In this document: positions 20,301-35,300 of the stretch, one piece after another
Layout: every line of letters begins with the position of its first letter
How positions within the stretch are numbered: position 1 is the stretch's first letter
NCBI GenBank assembly: GCA_004558185.1
Contig: SFDP01000010.1
Location: forward strand, 15,625-79,624
From: Lachnospiraceae bacterium
GTDB taxonomy: Bacteria; Bacillota; Clostridia; Lachnospirales; Lachnospiraceae
Direction of reading: 5' to 3'
Length of the DNA stretch: 64,000 bases
Notes under the pieces: model-generated
Told to the model about the DNA's origin: nothing
Seen by the model: the letters and a program-made list of their open reading frames with translations, nothing else
Database searches by the model: none
Program-made: the position numbers and the translations under genes

Positions 20301-23300
20301 TTTCTCTTTATGATACGACTAATCCTTATGAGAATGTCGATCCAGATAAGGCTTATCTGATTAAGGAAACAGGCGAAATCCTTTTGGGTGAGAATGTCTA
20401 TAAGAAATTAATGGATACTTCCGATGACCCGGCGACAGTAGCAAATGAGAAGGAGATTCAGGTAACCTATGAAAAATCAGATTGGAAAAAAGGAGACCTG
20501 AAGCCGGAGCACTATTTTGCCTGTTCAGAGAAGAGAACACCTCCTTTAACGGATATTCAATACAATCAGAGCTATCTTGCCGGAACCCAGGAAAGACAGG
20601 CCATTGAATATGATGTGGGATTAAACCAGAGAATCCGGGTAAATACTACGGCAGACGAAATTTTCACCCATGATATCGGAAGAGACGTAGATGATATGAT
20701 TGCCTCCCTGGAGGAGTCCATAGCGATAGAGGAAATGGTAGCTAAGCTGGGGGATTTGCTTAAGGATACGGCCAATATCAACGATCCGGCAAAGAAGGAA
20801 CAGTTGGAAAAGCAGTTGGCAGCAGCCAATAAGGCACTTACCTTCTCCAATGAGAAGACGCAGAAGCTCTTTGAAGGAAGCATCACCAAGATGCAGGGAC
20901 ATCTGGATACGGTGAATCTGGCCTCCACTCAGAACGGTACCAGAAGCCAGAGACTGGAGTTGGTTTCCAATCGCCTGATGAGCCAGAAAACGAACTTTGA
21001 AACCCTGCAGTCTGAGAATGAGGATGCAGATATCGCTGAGGTGGCAATCAAGCTGAACAGTGCAGGACTGACCTACAATGCATCTCTGATGGCAACGGGT
21101 AAGATTTTACAGAACAGCCTGATGGATTTTATTTAACGAGGAGACACTAAATGAAGATAGAAACCAGAATTTTTGGTGAAATTGAAATCGATGACAGCAA
21201 GATTATTCGTTTCCCCGGGGGGATCATCGGATTTCCTGAAATGACGGATTTTGCACTGATCCATGACGAAGATAAGGGAAAAGATGCCCCCATACGCTGG
21301 CTGCAGTCCTTACAGGAAACCCAATTTGCCATGCCGGTTATGGATCCCCTGATCGTTTCCAGGGATTACAACCCGGAGGTAGAGGATGAGCTGTTAAATC
21401 CTATCCAAATTGAAAACCCGGAGGAGGTATTGGTGCTGGTGACCGTCAGTGTTCCCCGGGACATCACGAAAATGAGTGTCAATCTCCAGGCACCGATTAT
21501 CATTAATGCAGAAAATAAGAAGGCGGCACAGGTAATCGTGGATACGGAAATTTATCCGGTCAAATACTATATTTACGATACTTTGCAGCAAATGAAGAAG
21601 GAGGGTGAATAATGCTAGCACTTTCCCGTAAGAAGAATGAGGCTCTGGTGATTAACAACAATGTGGAAGTGACCATTCTGGAGATTAAGGGAGATCAGGT
21701 TAAGATAGGAATTGAGGCGCCCAGAGAGGTTCCTGTCTATCGTAAGGAGGTATATCTGCAGATTCAGCAGTCCAATAAGGAGGCTATGGATAATGCGATC
21801 AGCCAGGAAAATATGGATGCCTTAAAGAACTTGTTTTAAATCCGTATAAACTTTCCGGTTAAATTTTCCGATAAATTATTTGAAATGAAAATGGTATCTA
21901 TTCAGAGTTGTACAGCAGCGATTTTGCGAATGGGGTTCTGAATAGTTATAGAAAATGCAAACTTAGATGTCACATGGAGGTGATTACTATGGGAATGGAA
22001 GCGTTAAGCAGTATCTCGACTATGCAGAATCAGTCAGTGAGCAATGCTGTACCCACGACGAAAGCGAGCAGTGAAACCACGGACGGGAACACTGCCGGTA
22101 GTGTTACAGTACCCAAAGTGGATAATGAAACGATTGCCGTATCTGAGAAGCAGGGAGAGAACAGCAGACAGAGCAGTGAGAGTGAGCAGAACAGTCAGAG
22201 CAATAATGAGGCGTTGAAGAAGGCTGTTGAGAACATCAATAAGAACCTGAGCAACTCAGAAGCAATATTTGGTATTCATGATGCCACCAACCGGGTCACC
22301 ATTAAGATTGTGGACAAGGATTCCAAGGAAGTTCTTAGAGAACTGCCTCCGGAGAAGATCCTGAATATGATCGCCAAGGTATGGGAACTGGCCGGTCTTA
22401 TGGTGGACGAGAAGGGATAGGAGGAAGCGTTATGCCGATGCGAGTTACAGGCTTGAACTCAGGGTTGGATACAGAGAGTATCATTACCGCCCTGGTTGAA
22501 GCAAAATCAGAGAAGAAGAATAAGCTAGTCAAGGCACAGACCAGGCTGGAATGGAAGCAGGATGCCTGGAAGGAATTGAATAAAAAGGTATATTCATTTT
22601 ATACCAAGACCCTGAGCAATATGCGTATGCAGGGTGATTACACGAAGAAGATTACGAAGTCCAGCAACGAAAGTGCAGTCAGCGTCATTACCGGCTCCAA
22701 TGCGGCAAATGGAGTGCAGAATCTGGAGGTCATCAGTCAGGCGAAGTCAGGATATCTGACGGGTGCTGAGCTTCAGAAAGGTGGAAACAAGGCGAGTTAC
22801 ACCTCATCGACTAAGCTGTCTGAGATTGATGGGCTGAACCTAAACGGTGGAGAGAAACTGACGATTAAAGTCGGTGGTAAGGATAAAGAGATTGCACTTA
22901 CAGGAGATATGACCATTAACAAGTTGGTCAGTGAACTTAGGAATGCAGGAGTCAATGCCAATTTCGATGAGAAGAATCAGCGTTTCTTCATCAGCTCCAA
23001 GGAGACCGGAGCAGCCAATAACTTTAACATTACGGGTGATTCATCAATTTTGACAAGTCTGGGGCTTGAAGGCGGTGATTCCAATAAGATTGACGGTTCC
23101 GATGCCACAATCAAGCTGAATGGGGCTACCTTTACGTCGGACAGCAATACCTTTGAAATTAACGGGCTGACCATTACCGTTAATCAGGAAACCAGTGAAA
23201 AGATTACGTTGAATACCACCGATGATACCGATGGTATCTATGATATGATTAAGAACTTCTTCAAGGAGTACAATGAATTAATCATTGAAATGGACAGTCT

Positions 23301-26300
23301 CTACAATGCAGAATCCTCCAAGGGCTATGAGCCCCTTACGGATGAAGAGAAGGAGGCTTTGTCTGAGAAGGAGATCGAGAAGTGGGAGGAGAAGATCAAG
23401 AACTCTATCCTGCGTAAGGACTCTACCCTGAATACAGTATCCTCTGCCATTAAGCAGATTATGCTGCAGGGAGTGAAGATGTCGGATGGAAGCCAGCTTT
23501 ATTTAAGCGAATTCGGCATTGGTACCTTGGGATATTTCAATGCAGGGGAGAATGAGAAGTCGGCCTACCATATCGATGGTGATCCGGATGATTCCAATGT
23601 ATCCAATAATGATGACAAGCTAAGGGCTGCCATCGCTTCAGATCCGGATAAGGTAACGGAATTCTTTTCCACACTCTCCAAGAATTTGTACGACAAGCTG
23701 TTTGACATGATGAAGACCACTGAGTACAGCAGTGCATTTACCCTGTATGATGACAAGCTGATGAAGGAAGAGTACAGTAGCTATACCTCTAAGATCAGCA
23801 AGCAGGAGGCTCTGATTAAAGCCTATGAGGATCGCTATTATAAGAAGTTTGCTGCGATGGAAACGGCTTTATCTAAGCTGCAGACAAAAGAAAATGCTCT
23901 TGCCGGTATGTTTGGCGGTTGATGCTGATCAGATAATAAAAGACCATTGCCCTTTTGCAATGGTCTTTTACAGTTGCAATTATAGGTAACGTTGGTGTAT
24001 AATCTTGTTAAGGCATATTACCAAGGAGGAAAGGAAGTATGGCATTACCCAGTGCTTATGAGAAGTACAATAACAGCAAGGTCATGACTGCCTCACCGGC
24101 AGAATTAACGCTGATGCTTTATGATGGAGCGATCAAATTTTCCAATATTGCGATTATGGCAATAGAAGAGAATAATATTGAAAAAGCGAATAAGAATATC
24201 ATCAAAGTACAAAGGATTATTGAAGAATTTCGCTCTACCCTGGATCGGAAGTATCCGGTTGCACAGGATTTTGACCGGGTGTATGTATACTTGCTCCGTC
24301 GGTTGCTGGAAGCCAATATGAAGAAGGATAAGAGTATTTTGGAGGAAGTCAATATGCACTTACGCTCCATGCGTGACACCTGGAAAGAGGTTATGCGGAT
24401 CAACAGGGAGAACCAGATAGGATGATGAACAATTACCTACAGATTTTGGAGGACAGCCTGAAGAAGAAGCTGGCGATTCTGGAACAGATAGAGGAGAAGA
24501 GTCAGGAGCAGGCTCTTATGCTTAGAGACAGCGATGTGTCTCTCCAGCAGATCGATGAGAATATGGATGCTAAGGCCAGACTGATTGAGGAGCTGGAGCT
24601 GCTGGATAACGGCTTTGAAGGCCTGTATGAGAAGATCAGGGAAGAGCTTCTTCCCCAGAAGGAGCAGTACAGAGAGGAAATTCAGAGACTGCAGAAGCTG
24701 ATTGCACAGGTGACGGAGAAGAGTGCCTCCATTCAGGCTCTTGAAGCCAGGAATAAGGCAGAGATCGAGCTGGTTTTCAGTAGAGAGAAGAAGAAGCTGC
24801 AGAGCAACAGGAATGCCTTGTCTGTGGCCAGCAACTATTACCAGAACATGAATAAGGTGAAGAACGTGGAGCCGCAGTTTCTGGACAGAAAAAAATAAGA
24901 GGGATAAGCAAGAATAAACCGGAGGGGATGTTGATTTCACAGCACCCCCTTTTTTGATTTCAATGAGAGGAAATGATGAAAAGGACAGGACTTTTTTTGA
25001 GGATAATCCTGCCGGTTATGCTGCTGCTTTTGGCAGGCTGCCAAAGCAACAGGCAGGAAGAAGGCCGACAGGAGGAGAAGAGGCAGGAGGAGAGCAAAGA
25101 AGAGAAAACCGGACAGGAGGAAGGACTGCGGCTTCCCTATTTTACCGGAGTGGAGGACCTTTATGTGGTGCAGGGAAGCAGTATAGATTACAGAGCCAAA
25201 ATCAAAGCCTTCGACTGCCGGGGAGAAGACTTGACGGAAAAAGTTTCAGTGGATGCCTCCGGGGTTATTCTTGACCAATGCGGTGAGTATGAGGTTTTCT
25301 ATGAGGTGGAAGACCAGCAGGGAGAAAGAGCCAGAGCAGGCTGTAAGGTATATGTGGTACAGGGGGAGGCCGCATTACCCCATATTTTGGATGAGCTTGA
25401 GCCGGCCTTCGTGCGAATCAGGAGTGAGGAAAAAGAGAAGGTTCTGTGGGGCAGTGGATTCATACTGGAGCTGGGAGAAGAAGGCATATTGATCATGACC
25501 AATGCTCATGTCCTTGGAGAGGGCGAGGTCTATGTCTATTTTTCTAATGGCAGTGGTGCAGGAGGAAGGATTTTGGGAAAGCAGGAAGCGCCGGACCTGG
25601 CAGTGGTGCAGATCGATAAGGATGAAATAGGAGAGCTGTGCCTGGAAGAATTAAAGAGGGTAGAGGCAGACTTGCAGCATTGGGATAATCTGAACCCGGA
25701 TGATTTACCGGCAGCAGGATATCGTTGCCTGAATCCTGACGGTACCAAATGGATAGAAAAAACAGGAAAACTTTTAGAAAAGCAGGAGTGGCTGTGGGCA
25801 GTGGATTATCCGGTGGTAAGATATACCATGGAGAATGAAAGGGGAGCCTCCGGCTCAGCCGTAATCGACCAGTCCGGCAAGCTGATTGCCATGGCCTTCG
25901 GCGTCTCTAAGGAAGGAGACAGCACAGCCTTCTGGGGAATCGGCTTACCGGATATCATGTCCTATTATGAAGAGATCAGAACAGCGGCCTTAAAAGACTG
26001 AGTCTATTCTTCTGTGGAGGTATTTCCGAAGAAATGACCAAAACGTGAAGCGATAGCCTGAATCCCCTTTTCATTGAGGTGGTAGTCATCCACCAGATAT
26101 TCATCCCGGTTGTCTACCGTAATTACTCCATAGTAGTTGTCGATATAAGAAACACCGTTGCTGAGGATCACATTCATCTGGTAGTTGAGGTAGTCCGGAA
26201 TCGTTCCGTTCCCCAGATTCTGGATATCTCCGTCTACATAAAACTCGTCTATCGTCTTACCGCAGGCGGGGGTAGACAGGATTACGGTACGAATGTGGGG

Positions 26301-29300
26301 ATAGGTCTCATCAAGCAGCTTAAGGGAGGCGTTGAGAGAACCGCTCCAGGTTACCAGATTACTGTCGTTGTTAGGGTCATAGAGAGGGCGGTGATCAATA
26401 TAGTCGCTCAGATCGTACATAATCACTATCATGTCTATCGTAGAAAAATCAAGACCCTTAAGCAGCTTTACGGTATCCTCTGCATCAGAGCCAAGGGCAC
26501 CGGCAGCCTGCTCCAGGGAGGTATAGTCACCGCTGCAGAATGCCTTTACAAGGGAATACAGACTTACACCATCAGCAGGATAGTCTGCCTGGTAGGCTTC
26601 ATTCTTCAGGGATTGGAAGGAACCGGCAAAGGAGGCATCGTAGGCAACCCCATCCACCTCCCGGGCTAAGGCCTGTGCCAGACCGCCTTCTCCCTTATTA
26701 TCGGCAAAGGGCGAGTTTCCCAGACAGAGAAGGGTAGTTACACCATCGTCTTCATGGCCCTCCAAACGGGAAGAGCTTAAGGGCTGAATATAATCCATGG
26801 TCTCCACATCAAATTCGGAGGTGTCCTCGTTAGGATCGTAGCCGGAGGCTTCTCCCTTATTCCAGAGCCACAGCTTTATGATGGCAAAAAGGAAAAGCGC
26901 CAGAATAACGATGAAAAAAATCAAGTGAAAATTAATGCTTTTTTTTTCCATAAATCTTAGACCTTCTTTCTTTAACTGCTTGTCAGAATGCTAATCTTAG
27001 GCTACTATACATGATAGAAGAGTAAAAGTCCACTTTTCTTAAAAATCTTAAGAATTTTTTCAGATATGTGAGGTTGAGATGAAAACAGATCTTTCCCCCA
27101 GGCGCCTGCTTTTATTACAGGCTGTGATCATTCTTTATACCCTGTCCAGTGTGATGGCTAAATTCGCATCAGGACAGGAGGCTCCGGGCAGAATACTGTT
27201 CTTTTTCGGTATGGATCTATTCTTCCTGGGTCTCTATGCCCTGTTCTGGCAGCAGTTGATCAAAACGCTTCCTTTGTCCGTTGCCTATGCCAACCGGGCT
27301 ATGGCTCTGCTTTGGTCGGCATTGTGGGCAAGGCTGATCTTCGGTGAAAAAATCGGAGTCAGACAAATGGGAGGGATTGCCCTGGTCATCGTGGGGATTC
27401 TCATTATTAATGGAGAAAGAAGTGGAGCAGAGAGGGAGGAAAGGGCAGAATGAAGCAGGCATATTTTCTTTTGGCGGTTTGCTCGGTGTGCATTGCCTCT
27501 GTTTCCCAGATTCTGCTGAAAAAAGGAGCCCAACAGAGCTATTCATCAAGAATACGGGAATATTTAAACGGATACGTTATCACAGGCTACGGGATGCTTA
27601 TGATTTCCATGGTTCTGACCATCATAGCCTACAGGAATCTTAGCTTTCTCAGCGTACCGGTGGTGGAGGCGCTGGGGTATATCCTTGTGCCGGTGCTCAG
27701 CTATTTTGTTTTTCGGGAGAAAATAACCCCTCGAAAAGCTGTGGGAATCCTGTTTATTCTGGGAGGAATAGCAGTATATTATAGCTGACCTGCATTCAGC
27801 TCTCGATACCACTTGCTGTACTTGTACATACGGTAGGTGGTGGAAAGCTCCTTAAGGGAGGCCTCGCTGCTGCACATTTCCGTAAGAAGAGCACGTTCTG
27901 AAGGATTCAGGTTGACATATTCCAGATAAGAAATCTGGAGCTCTGTCAGCTTCATGCTGCATCGGGGACAGAACATCTTGTGACCGTTCAGCATATGAAT
28001 ACGTTTGCAGCGTTTACAAAAATGAACATACATCATGGTATATTTCCTCTTTTCATGGTGATTTACCTATATTCTGGCAGATTTTGCGATAAAGCTCAAT
28101 TCGTTTTCATCGTTAAAATTCGATAAAATCTGCCATATTTTTCCGGTGGTTGAAAGGGAAGAGGGTTGATGGTATAATGATACAAGTTTACATAAGGAAT
28201 CCGTGTGTGAAAAACTCTGGAATAACAGGAGGAGTACATGAAAGGTTTTTTAAAAAAGAAAAAAGATCAGTCAGAACAGGCAGATATGGAACTGGAGCTG
28301 ATCAATCTGGATGAGACAGCCGGCTGGTCCAGACTGGAAGTGGCCCATGAGCTGAAGCGGCAGGAGGCTGCCGAAGGGGAAAGCCTGCAGGCAGACGTAG
28401 AAATGGCCGAGGAGCTTTGCCCGGATGAACTGCCGGAAAGAATGAAGACCATGATTCTGACAGAAGAAGCCGAGACCATGGAAGCCGCAGAATCTGCGGT
28501 GGAAGCAGAATACGTGGAAGACGAATATGCGGAAGACGAATACATGGAAGACGGATATATGGAAGATGAATATAACGAAGAAGAGGAACTGCCGGAGGCG
28601 GTAGAATATCTGACCATGGAAGAGGAAGAGGAGGAAGAAGAGGAAGAAGAACCCAGGCAGTTTGTCCGAAGACGCCGGAGGGGATGGTCTGCCCGCTTCA
28701 ATACCATGGATAAGATTGTGGCGGGAACCGGCCTGGCCATTTTCGTTCTGGCAATCGTAACAGCGGTAGCTTTTTTAGGAAAAAGAGCCACCATGGAGCA
28801 GATCGAGGCTCTGGCTCCGGTAGGTGAGCAGCTTGAAACGGTAGGCATTTTAGGTGAGGATACCCTTTTAGCCGTAGGAGATGCCAGAAAAGCCATGGAG
28901 GAAGCTGCCAGCCTGGAGGAGGAGCTGCTGAAGGAGTACGAGGAAGAGGAATTGACGACAGAGGTAAAGGTGAGTATGAAGCTCACCTCTGTTCAAAAGG
29001 ATCTGAAAATAAAATTTATAAACAGTAAGAGCGGAAAGCTGGTAGGTAATGTACCCTTTGAGGTGCAGATTACGCCGCCGGGAGGTAAGGCCTATACACA
29101 AAAGGATGAAGATATGGATGGGATCATCTACCTGACCAAGCTGGAGCCGGGACAATATAAGGTGGCCATGCTGGAGCTGACGGGTATGGAAGGGTACAGC
29201 TTCAGTACAGGAGAGGAAAGTATTAAGGTCAAGGAAAGCATTGATTACCAGAAGATAGATGTATCGGATGAAATCAAGGATGCCAGCCAGGTCAATGTGG

Positions 29301-32300
29301 CGCAGGAGGATACCGCAGCAAAGGTAGAAACAGAAGCCACACTGACGGATACGGTGGAATGGGTGGAGTCTACCAGAACAGAGACCAATACGGCCGCCAC
29401 CTATGTGGAAATCCCCAAAAGCGATATTACAGAGCCCTCTGCCCAGGCCAGCTTAAAGCTCTTAAGGAGCTTTTATCTGACCAGTGAAGTGAAGCCTGCT
29501 GTGCCGGATACCGAGCAGGAGACGAAACCGGGTACAGGTGATTCAGGTACGGCTGCACCGGAAGGAGGAAGTTCCGGCTCGTCAGGCACAGGCGGGGAAT
29601 CAGGCTCCGGCAGTGCGACTGCTCCGGGCACCGGAGATAACCAAACACCGGGAGGGGGCGGTACAACCACTCCGGGAGACCAGAATGGGGGAAACTCCGG
29701 CGGCACTAATCCACCAGAGACCAGTGAGCCGGAAACGGAGGCGCCAAAGCCCCAGGAAACGGTAATAACCTTAAGCCACACAAGCCTTTCTCTGGTGGAG
29801 GGACAAACGGCAACCCTGACGGCCACCGTTACACCGGAAAATGCTGCGGACAAAACCCTTAGCTGGAGCAGCTCGGCAGAGAGTATCGCCCAGGTGAACG
29901 GAGGAACGGTCACTGCGCTGAAAGCAGGAACTGCCGATATTACGGTTAAGGCAGGAGGAAAGGAAGCTACCTGTAAGGTAACCGTTACGGCCAAGCAGGA
30001 GGAAACCCAGATCTCTCTGGACAGAACCACAGCTACCTTAAAGACAGGAGACGTTCTGACGCTGAATGCAACGGTAACTCCTGCTGGAAAGAACCTTTCC
30101 TGGTCCTCCTCGGCACAGTCGGTTGCTACTGTGGAAAATGGAGTAGTGACGGCAAAGTCTGCCGGAGAAACGGTGATCACGGTTACTGCAGACGGAAAAA
30201 GCGCTACCTGTAAAGTGACCGTTACTGCGTCTTATGACCCCAGGCAGGACACTGCTACGGTACTGAAGACGAAAGACGGCAAAACGGTGTATTACTATGC
30301 AAATGGGCAGTACATCGAAGCCAAGGTTGCAGATTACTATAAATACAGCACCTTCTACCGCCAGGAAACCACCTCTGAGTATAAGTATACCGGATGGCAG
30401 AATCTGGATGGGAAGACCTATTATTTTGATAAAGACGGAAATAAGGTAACCGGAGAGCAGGTAATACAGGGAGCAAAGTATACTTTTAACAGTGACGGTG
30501 CCCTACATACCGGTTCCGGCGTTTTGGGAATCGATGTCTCTACCTGGAATGGCAATATCGATTGGGCAAAGGTGAAAAATTCAGGAGTATCCTATGTCAT
30601 TATCCGTACCGGCTTCAGAGGGTCAACTCAGGGAGCGCTGGTAGAGGATGCCAAGTTCAGGCAGAATATCCAGGGAGCTACCAATGCCGGTCTTAAGGTG
30701 GGTGTATACTTCTTTACCCAGGCGGTAAATGAGGTGGAGGCAGTGGAAGAGGCTTCCATGGTGCTCAGTCAGATCAAGAATTATAAAATAACCTATCCGG
30801 TATTTATCGATGTGGAAGGCAGCGGAGGTCGGGCGGATGCCCTGGATGCAGGGACACGAACCAAGGTGATCAATGCCTTCTGCCAGACCATTCAGAATGG
30901 AGGCTACCGGGCGGGAATCTATGCCAACAAGACCTGGCTTGCCCAGAAAATGAACATCAGCGCCCTCAGCGGCTATAAAATCTGGCTGGCTCAGTACAAT
31001 ACGCAGGTGACCTACGGCGGAAAATATGATATGTGGCAGTATTCGGATAAGGGAAGCATTCCCGGAATCAGTACGAAGGTAGATATGAACCTGAGCTATA
31101 TGAGCTATTAAGGTGAAATAAAGGAAGGCGGCCGTGGATGTACGGCCGCTTTTTTTGTCCGGGCTTCGGAGCCGATCCGGCAGGTATCAAAACTTTTAGT
31201 TGTATTCAAATAGAGAAAACTGTGGTACAATAAGAACAACTATGAACAGGCGGAGGAATAAGCCATGAGAACTTACTTAGTAACAGGCGGGGCAGGCTTC
31301 ATCGGCTCCAACTACATTCACTATATGTTTCGCAAATATGATCAGGATATTCGAATCATCAACGTAGACCTGCTCACCTATGCAGGTAATCTGGAGAACC
31401 TTAAAGAGGTTGAGGATAGAGAGAATTACAGCTTCATCAAAGCGGATATCTGTGATAAGGAAGCAATTCGAAAGATTTTTGCCGAGAATGACATCGACCG
31501 GGTGGTTCACTTTGCGGCAGAAAGCCATGTGGACAGAAGCATCCGCAATCCTGAGGTGTTTGTACAGACCAATGTTTTAGGCACTCTGGTTCTGTTAAAC
31601 TGCGCCAAGGAGGCCTGGGAGCTTCCCGATGGCAGCTTTAAGGAAGGAAAAAAATTCCTTCACGTTTCCACCGATGAGGTGTATGGCTCTTTAGAGGAGG
31701 AGGGAACCTATTTTTATGAAACCACTCCCTATGACCCTCACAGTCCCTATTCGGCCAGCAAGGCTTCATCGGATATGCTGGTAAAGGCTTATATGGATAC
31801 CTATCGTTTTCCGGCCAACATTACCAATTGCTCCAATAATTACGGCCCCTATCAGTTCCCGGAGAAGCTCATTCCCCTGATCATCAACAATGCGCTTCAG
31901 GGAAAAAAGCTGCCGGTCTATGGTGACGGCAAGAATGTGAGAGACTGGCTGTATGTCGAGGATCATGCCAAGGCCATTGACCTGGTACAGGAGAAAGGAA
32001 GGCTGTTTGAGACTTACAACATCGGGGGGCATAATGAGAAGCAGAATATAGAAATCGTCTATATCATTCTGGATACCCTGCAGGAAATGCTACCGGAGAA
32101 GGATCCCAGGAAGGCTCTGGTGACGGAGGAGCTGATCACCTATGTGGAGGATCGTAAGGGGCATGACAGAAGGTATGCCATTGCACCGGACAAAATCAAG
32201 GCAGAGGTGGGCTGGGAGCCGGAAACCATGTTTAAAGAGGGAATCAGGCTGACCATTAAGTGGTTCTTTGAACATGAGGATTGGCTGAAGCGTGTCACCA

Positions 32301-35300
32301 GCGGAGACTACCAGAAATACTACGAGGAAATGTATAAGGAAGGCTGATTCCAAGACCCTGAGAAAGAGAGGACGACCATGAAAGGTATTATATTGGCCGG
32401 TGGATCGGGTACCAGACTGTATCCGTTGACGAAAGCCATATCCAAGCAGATCATGCCGGTATATGACAAGCCCATGATTTATTATCCCCTGTCCACGCTG
32501 ATGCTGGCAGATATTCGTGAGATTTTGATTATTTCCACTCCCCGGGATTTGCCGGTGTTCAAAGAGCTTTTAGGAGACGGAAGTCAATTGGGGCTTAGCT
32601 TAAGCTATGCCGTTCAGGAGTATCCCAGGGGGCTGGCAGACGCCTTTATTATCGGCCGTGAGTTCATTGGCGATGATTCGGTGGCGCTGGTACTGGGAGA
32701 CAATATTTTTTATGGCCAGAGCTTTTCCAGACTTCTGCGGGAGGTTGCGGCAAGAAAAGAGGGAGCAACCATTTTCGGATATTATGTAAGAGACCCCAGA
32801 GAATATGGGGTCGTGGAATTCGATGAGAAGGGAAGAGCCTTATCCATTGAGGAAAAACCAGAGAAACCCAAGAGTAATTATGCGGTTCCCGGTCTTTATT
32901 TTTACGACAACAATGTGGTAGAAATTGCCAGGCAGGTGAAGCCCTCCGCAAGAGGGGAAATCGAGATCACTGCAGTAAACAATGCCTATCTGGAAAAGGG
33001 AATGCTGCGGGTGGAAACCATGGGAAGAGGTTTTGCCTGGCTGGATACAGGCAGCCATGATTCTCTTTTGGATGCGGCAGATTTTGTGGCTGCTTTTCAG
33101 AAGAGGCAGGGTCTGTATATCTCCTGCATAGAGGAGATCGCTTATAAACGGGGCTTTATTACTAAGGAACAACTATTGACGCTGGCAGAGCCACTGCTGA
33201 AAACTGCTTATGGTCAATATTTAACAGAGGTTGCAAATGGACTCTAAATTTTTACGAAATACGGTATTGGTTTCCCTGCTGTTCATGATCACCATTTTTG
33301 GAGTGGTGCTGTATTCCAACGGCCTGGGGCCGGGGCAGAAGCAGGCTGTGCCGGCGGCGGCCACAGAGGAGGAAGCAGCGCAGGTGCTGCTGGAAGGCCA
33401 GATTGGAGATGATTTATATGGCTGGATGGAGGATGAAACCTTTTTTGAGGAGGAGACTGCACCCCAGACAGCACAGCAGGGAGAAAGTCTTTCTGTGATC
33501 GCCACCTCGGTGGAGAAGGACCTGCGTATTCAGATCGTAAACCAGGAGGGTCAGACGGTAGAAGGACAGTTTTTCAAGGTTCTGATCAACGGAACAGACG
33601 AGTACAAGGATTTGAATCGGGATGGGATAATCTATATCGGAGAGCTTGACGCAGGAGATTATCAGGTTTCTCTGGCAGAACAGGAAGGCTTTATTGTACC
33701 TGCCTCTGCCATTCCGGTGAAGGTGAAGTCCAGAGTGGAGTACGTTGCCATTGGGGATATTTCCCTGCTGATCAAGACGGAGCAGGAAGTGGATGCCAGG
33801 GCAGAGGATGGAGAGAGCAGCCAGACCTCGGCAGAGGAAGCGGGGAGCGCAGAGATTCTGACCAGAGAGGATGCAGTCTTTGGTATTGATGTTTCCCGTT
33901 GGAACGAAACCATCAACTGGACCAAGGCAAAGGAAGAGGGCGTAGGCTTTGCAATCATCCGGGTTGGCTATCGGGGAAGTGTTACCGGCAGTCTGGTGGA
34001 GGATTATTATTTTAAACAGAACATAGAGGGAGCCATCCAGGCAGGTATTCCTGTGGGAGTCTATTTCTTTACCCAGGCCACCAATCAGGTGGAGGCGGTA
34101 GAGGAGGCCAGTATGGTGCTGAAGCTCTGTGAGGACTATAAATTGACTTATCCTGTTTTCATTGATACCGAAGGGGCAGGAGGAGAGGGAAGAGCAGACA
34201 AGCTGGATGTTAAGACCAGAACGGCAGTTTGCGAGGCCTTCTGTGAAACCATTCGCAATGCCGGACATCAGGCAGGGATATATGCCAGCAAGAACTGGTT
34301 TAATAACCGGCTGGATACCTCAAGACTGCCGGACAACATCGTGATCTGGCTGGCAGAATACGGGGATGCACCGACCTACGAGAAGAAATACCATATGTGG
34401 CAGTATTCTTCATCGGGAAGGATACCGGGAATTGAAGGAAGAGTGGACATGAATCTGAGCTTTCTGGATATCGGTCAGACAAAGACGGAATAAGGAATAA
34501 GAAACAAGGAATGGAAAGAGAGTATGGGAAAAATAACAGTGGAAACCTGTTCGATTCAGGGGCTTAAGGTGATTACTCCCCAGGTTTTTGGGGATGCCAG
34601 AGGCTATTTTATGGAAACCTATAATTATAAGGATTATGAGGCGGCAGGAATTTCGGAGGTGTTCGTTCAGGACAATCAGTCGGCCTCGAAGCGAGGAGTT
34701 CTGAGGGGGCTCCATTTCCAGAAGCAGTTTCCTCAGGACAAGCTGGTGCGTGTTGTACGGGGAGAGGTTTTTGATGTGGCAGTGGACCTGCGTAAGGATT
34801 CCCCTACCTTTGGCCAATGGTTTGGCGTAATTTTAAGTGAGGAAAACAAGAAGCAGTTCTTTATTCCCAAGCATTTTGCCCACGGCTTTGTGGTACTCTC
34901 GGAGTATGCGGAATTTGCCTATAAATGTACGGATTTTTACCATCCCGATGATGAAGGCGGGCTGCTTTGGAACGACCCGAAGATCGGCATTGAATGGCCT
35001 ATTCCCGAAGGAATGGAGCTGATTCTTTCCGAGAAGGATACCAGATGGCCCGGCATTGAGGCCTTTGAAAGGCGATAGGAGTAAAGAAGTGACGGGAAAA
35101 CGAATCAGTAAACGAACAGGAATTATTCTTTTTACAGTTGCTATGTTGACCATGGCAACTGTTATTGTGTTTTATCAGAACCCTTTGGCCAACCCCCAGG
35201 ATGAACGGATCAAAAAGCTGATTGCCTGTGGGATTATTCTGATCGCCATAATGGGCTTTGCTCTTTTATATGATAAAATTACTGTTTTGCCGGCAGAGCT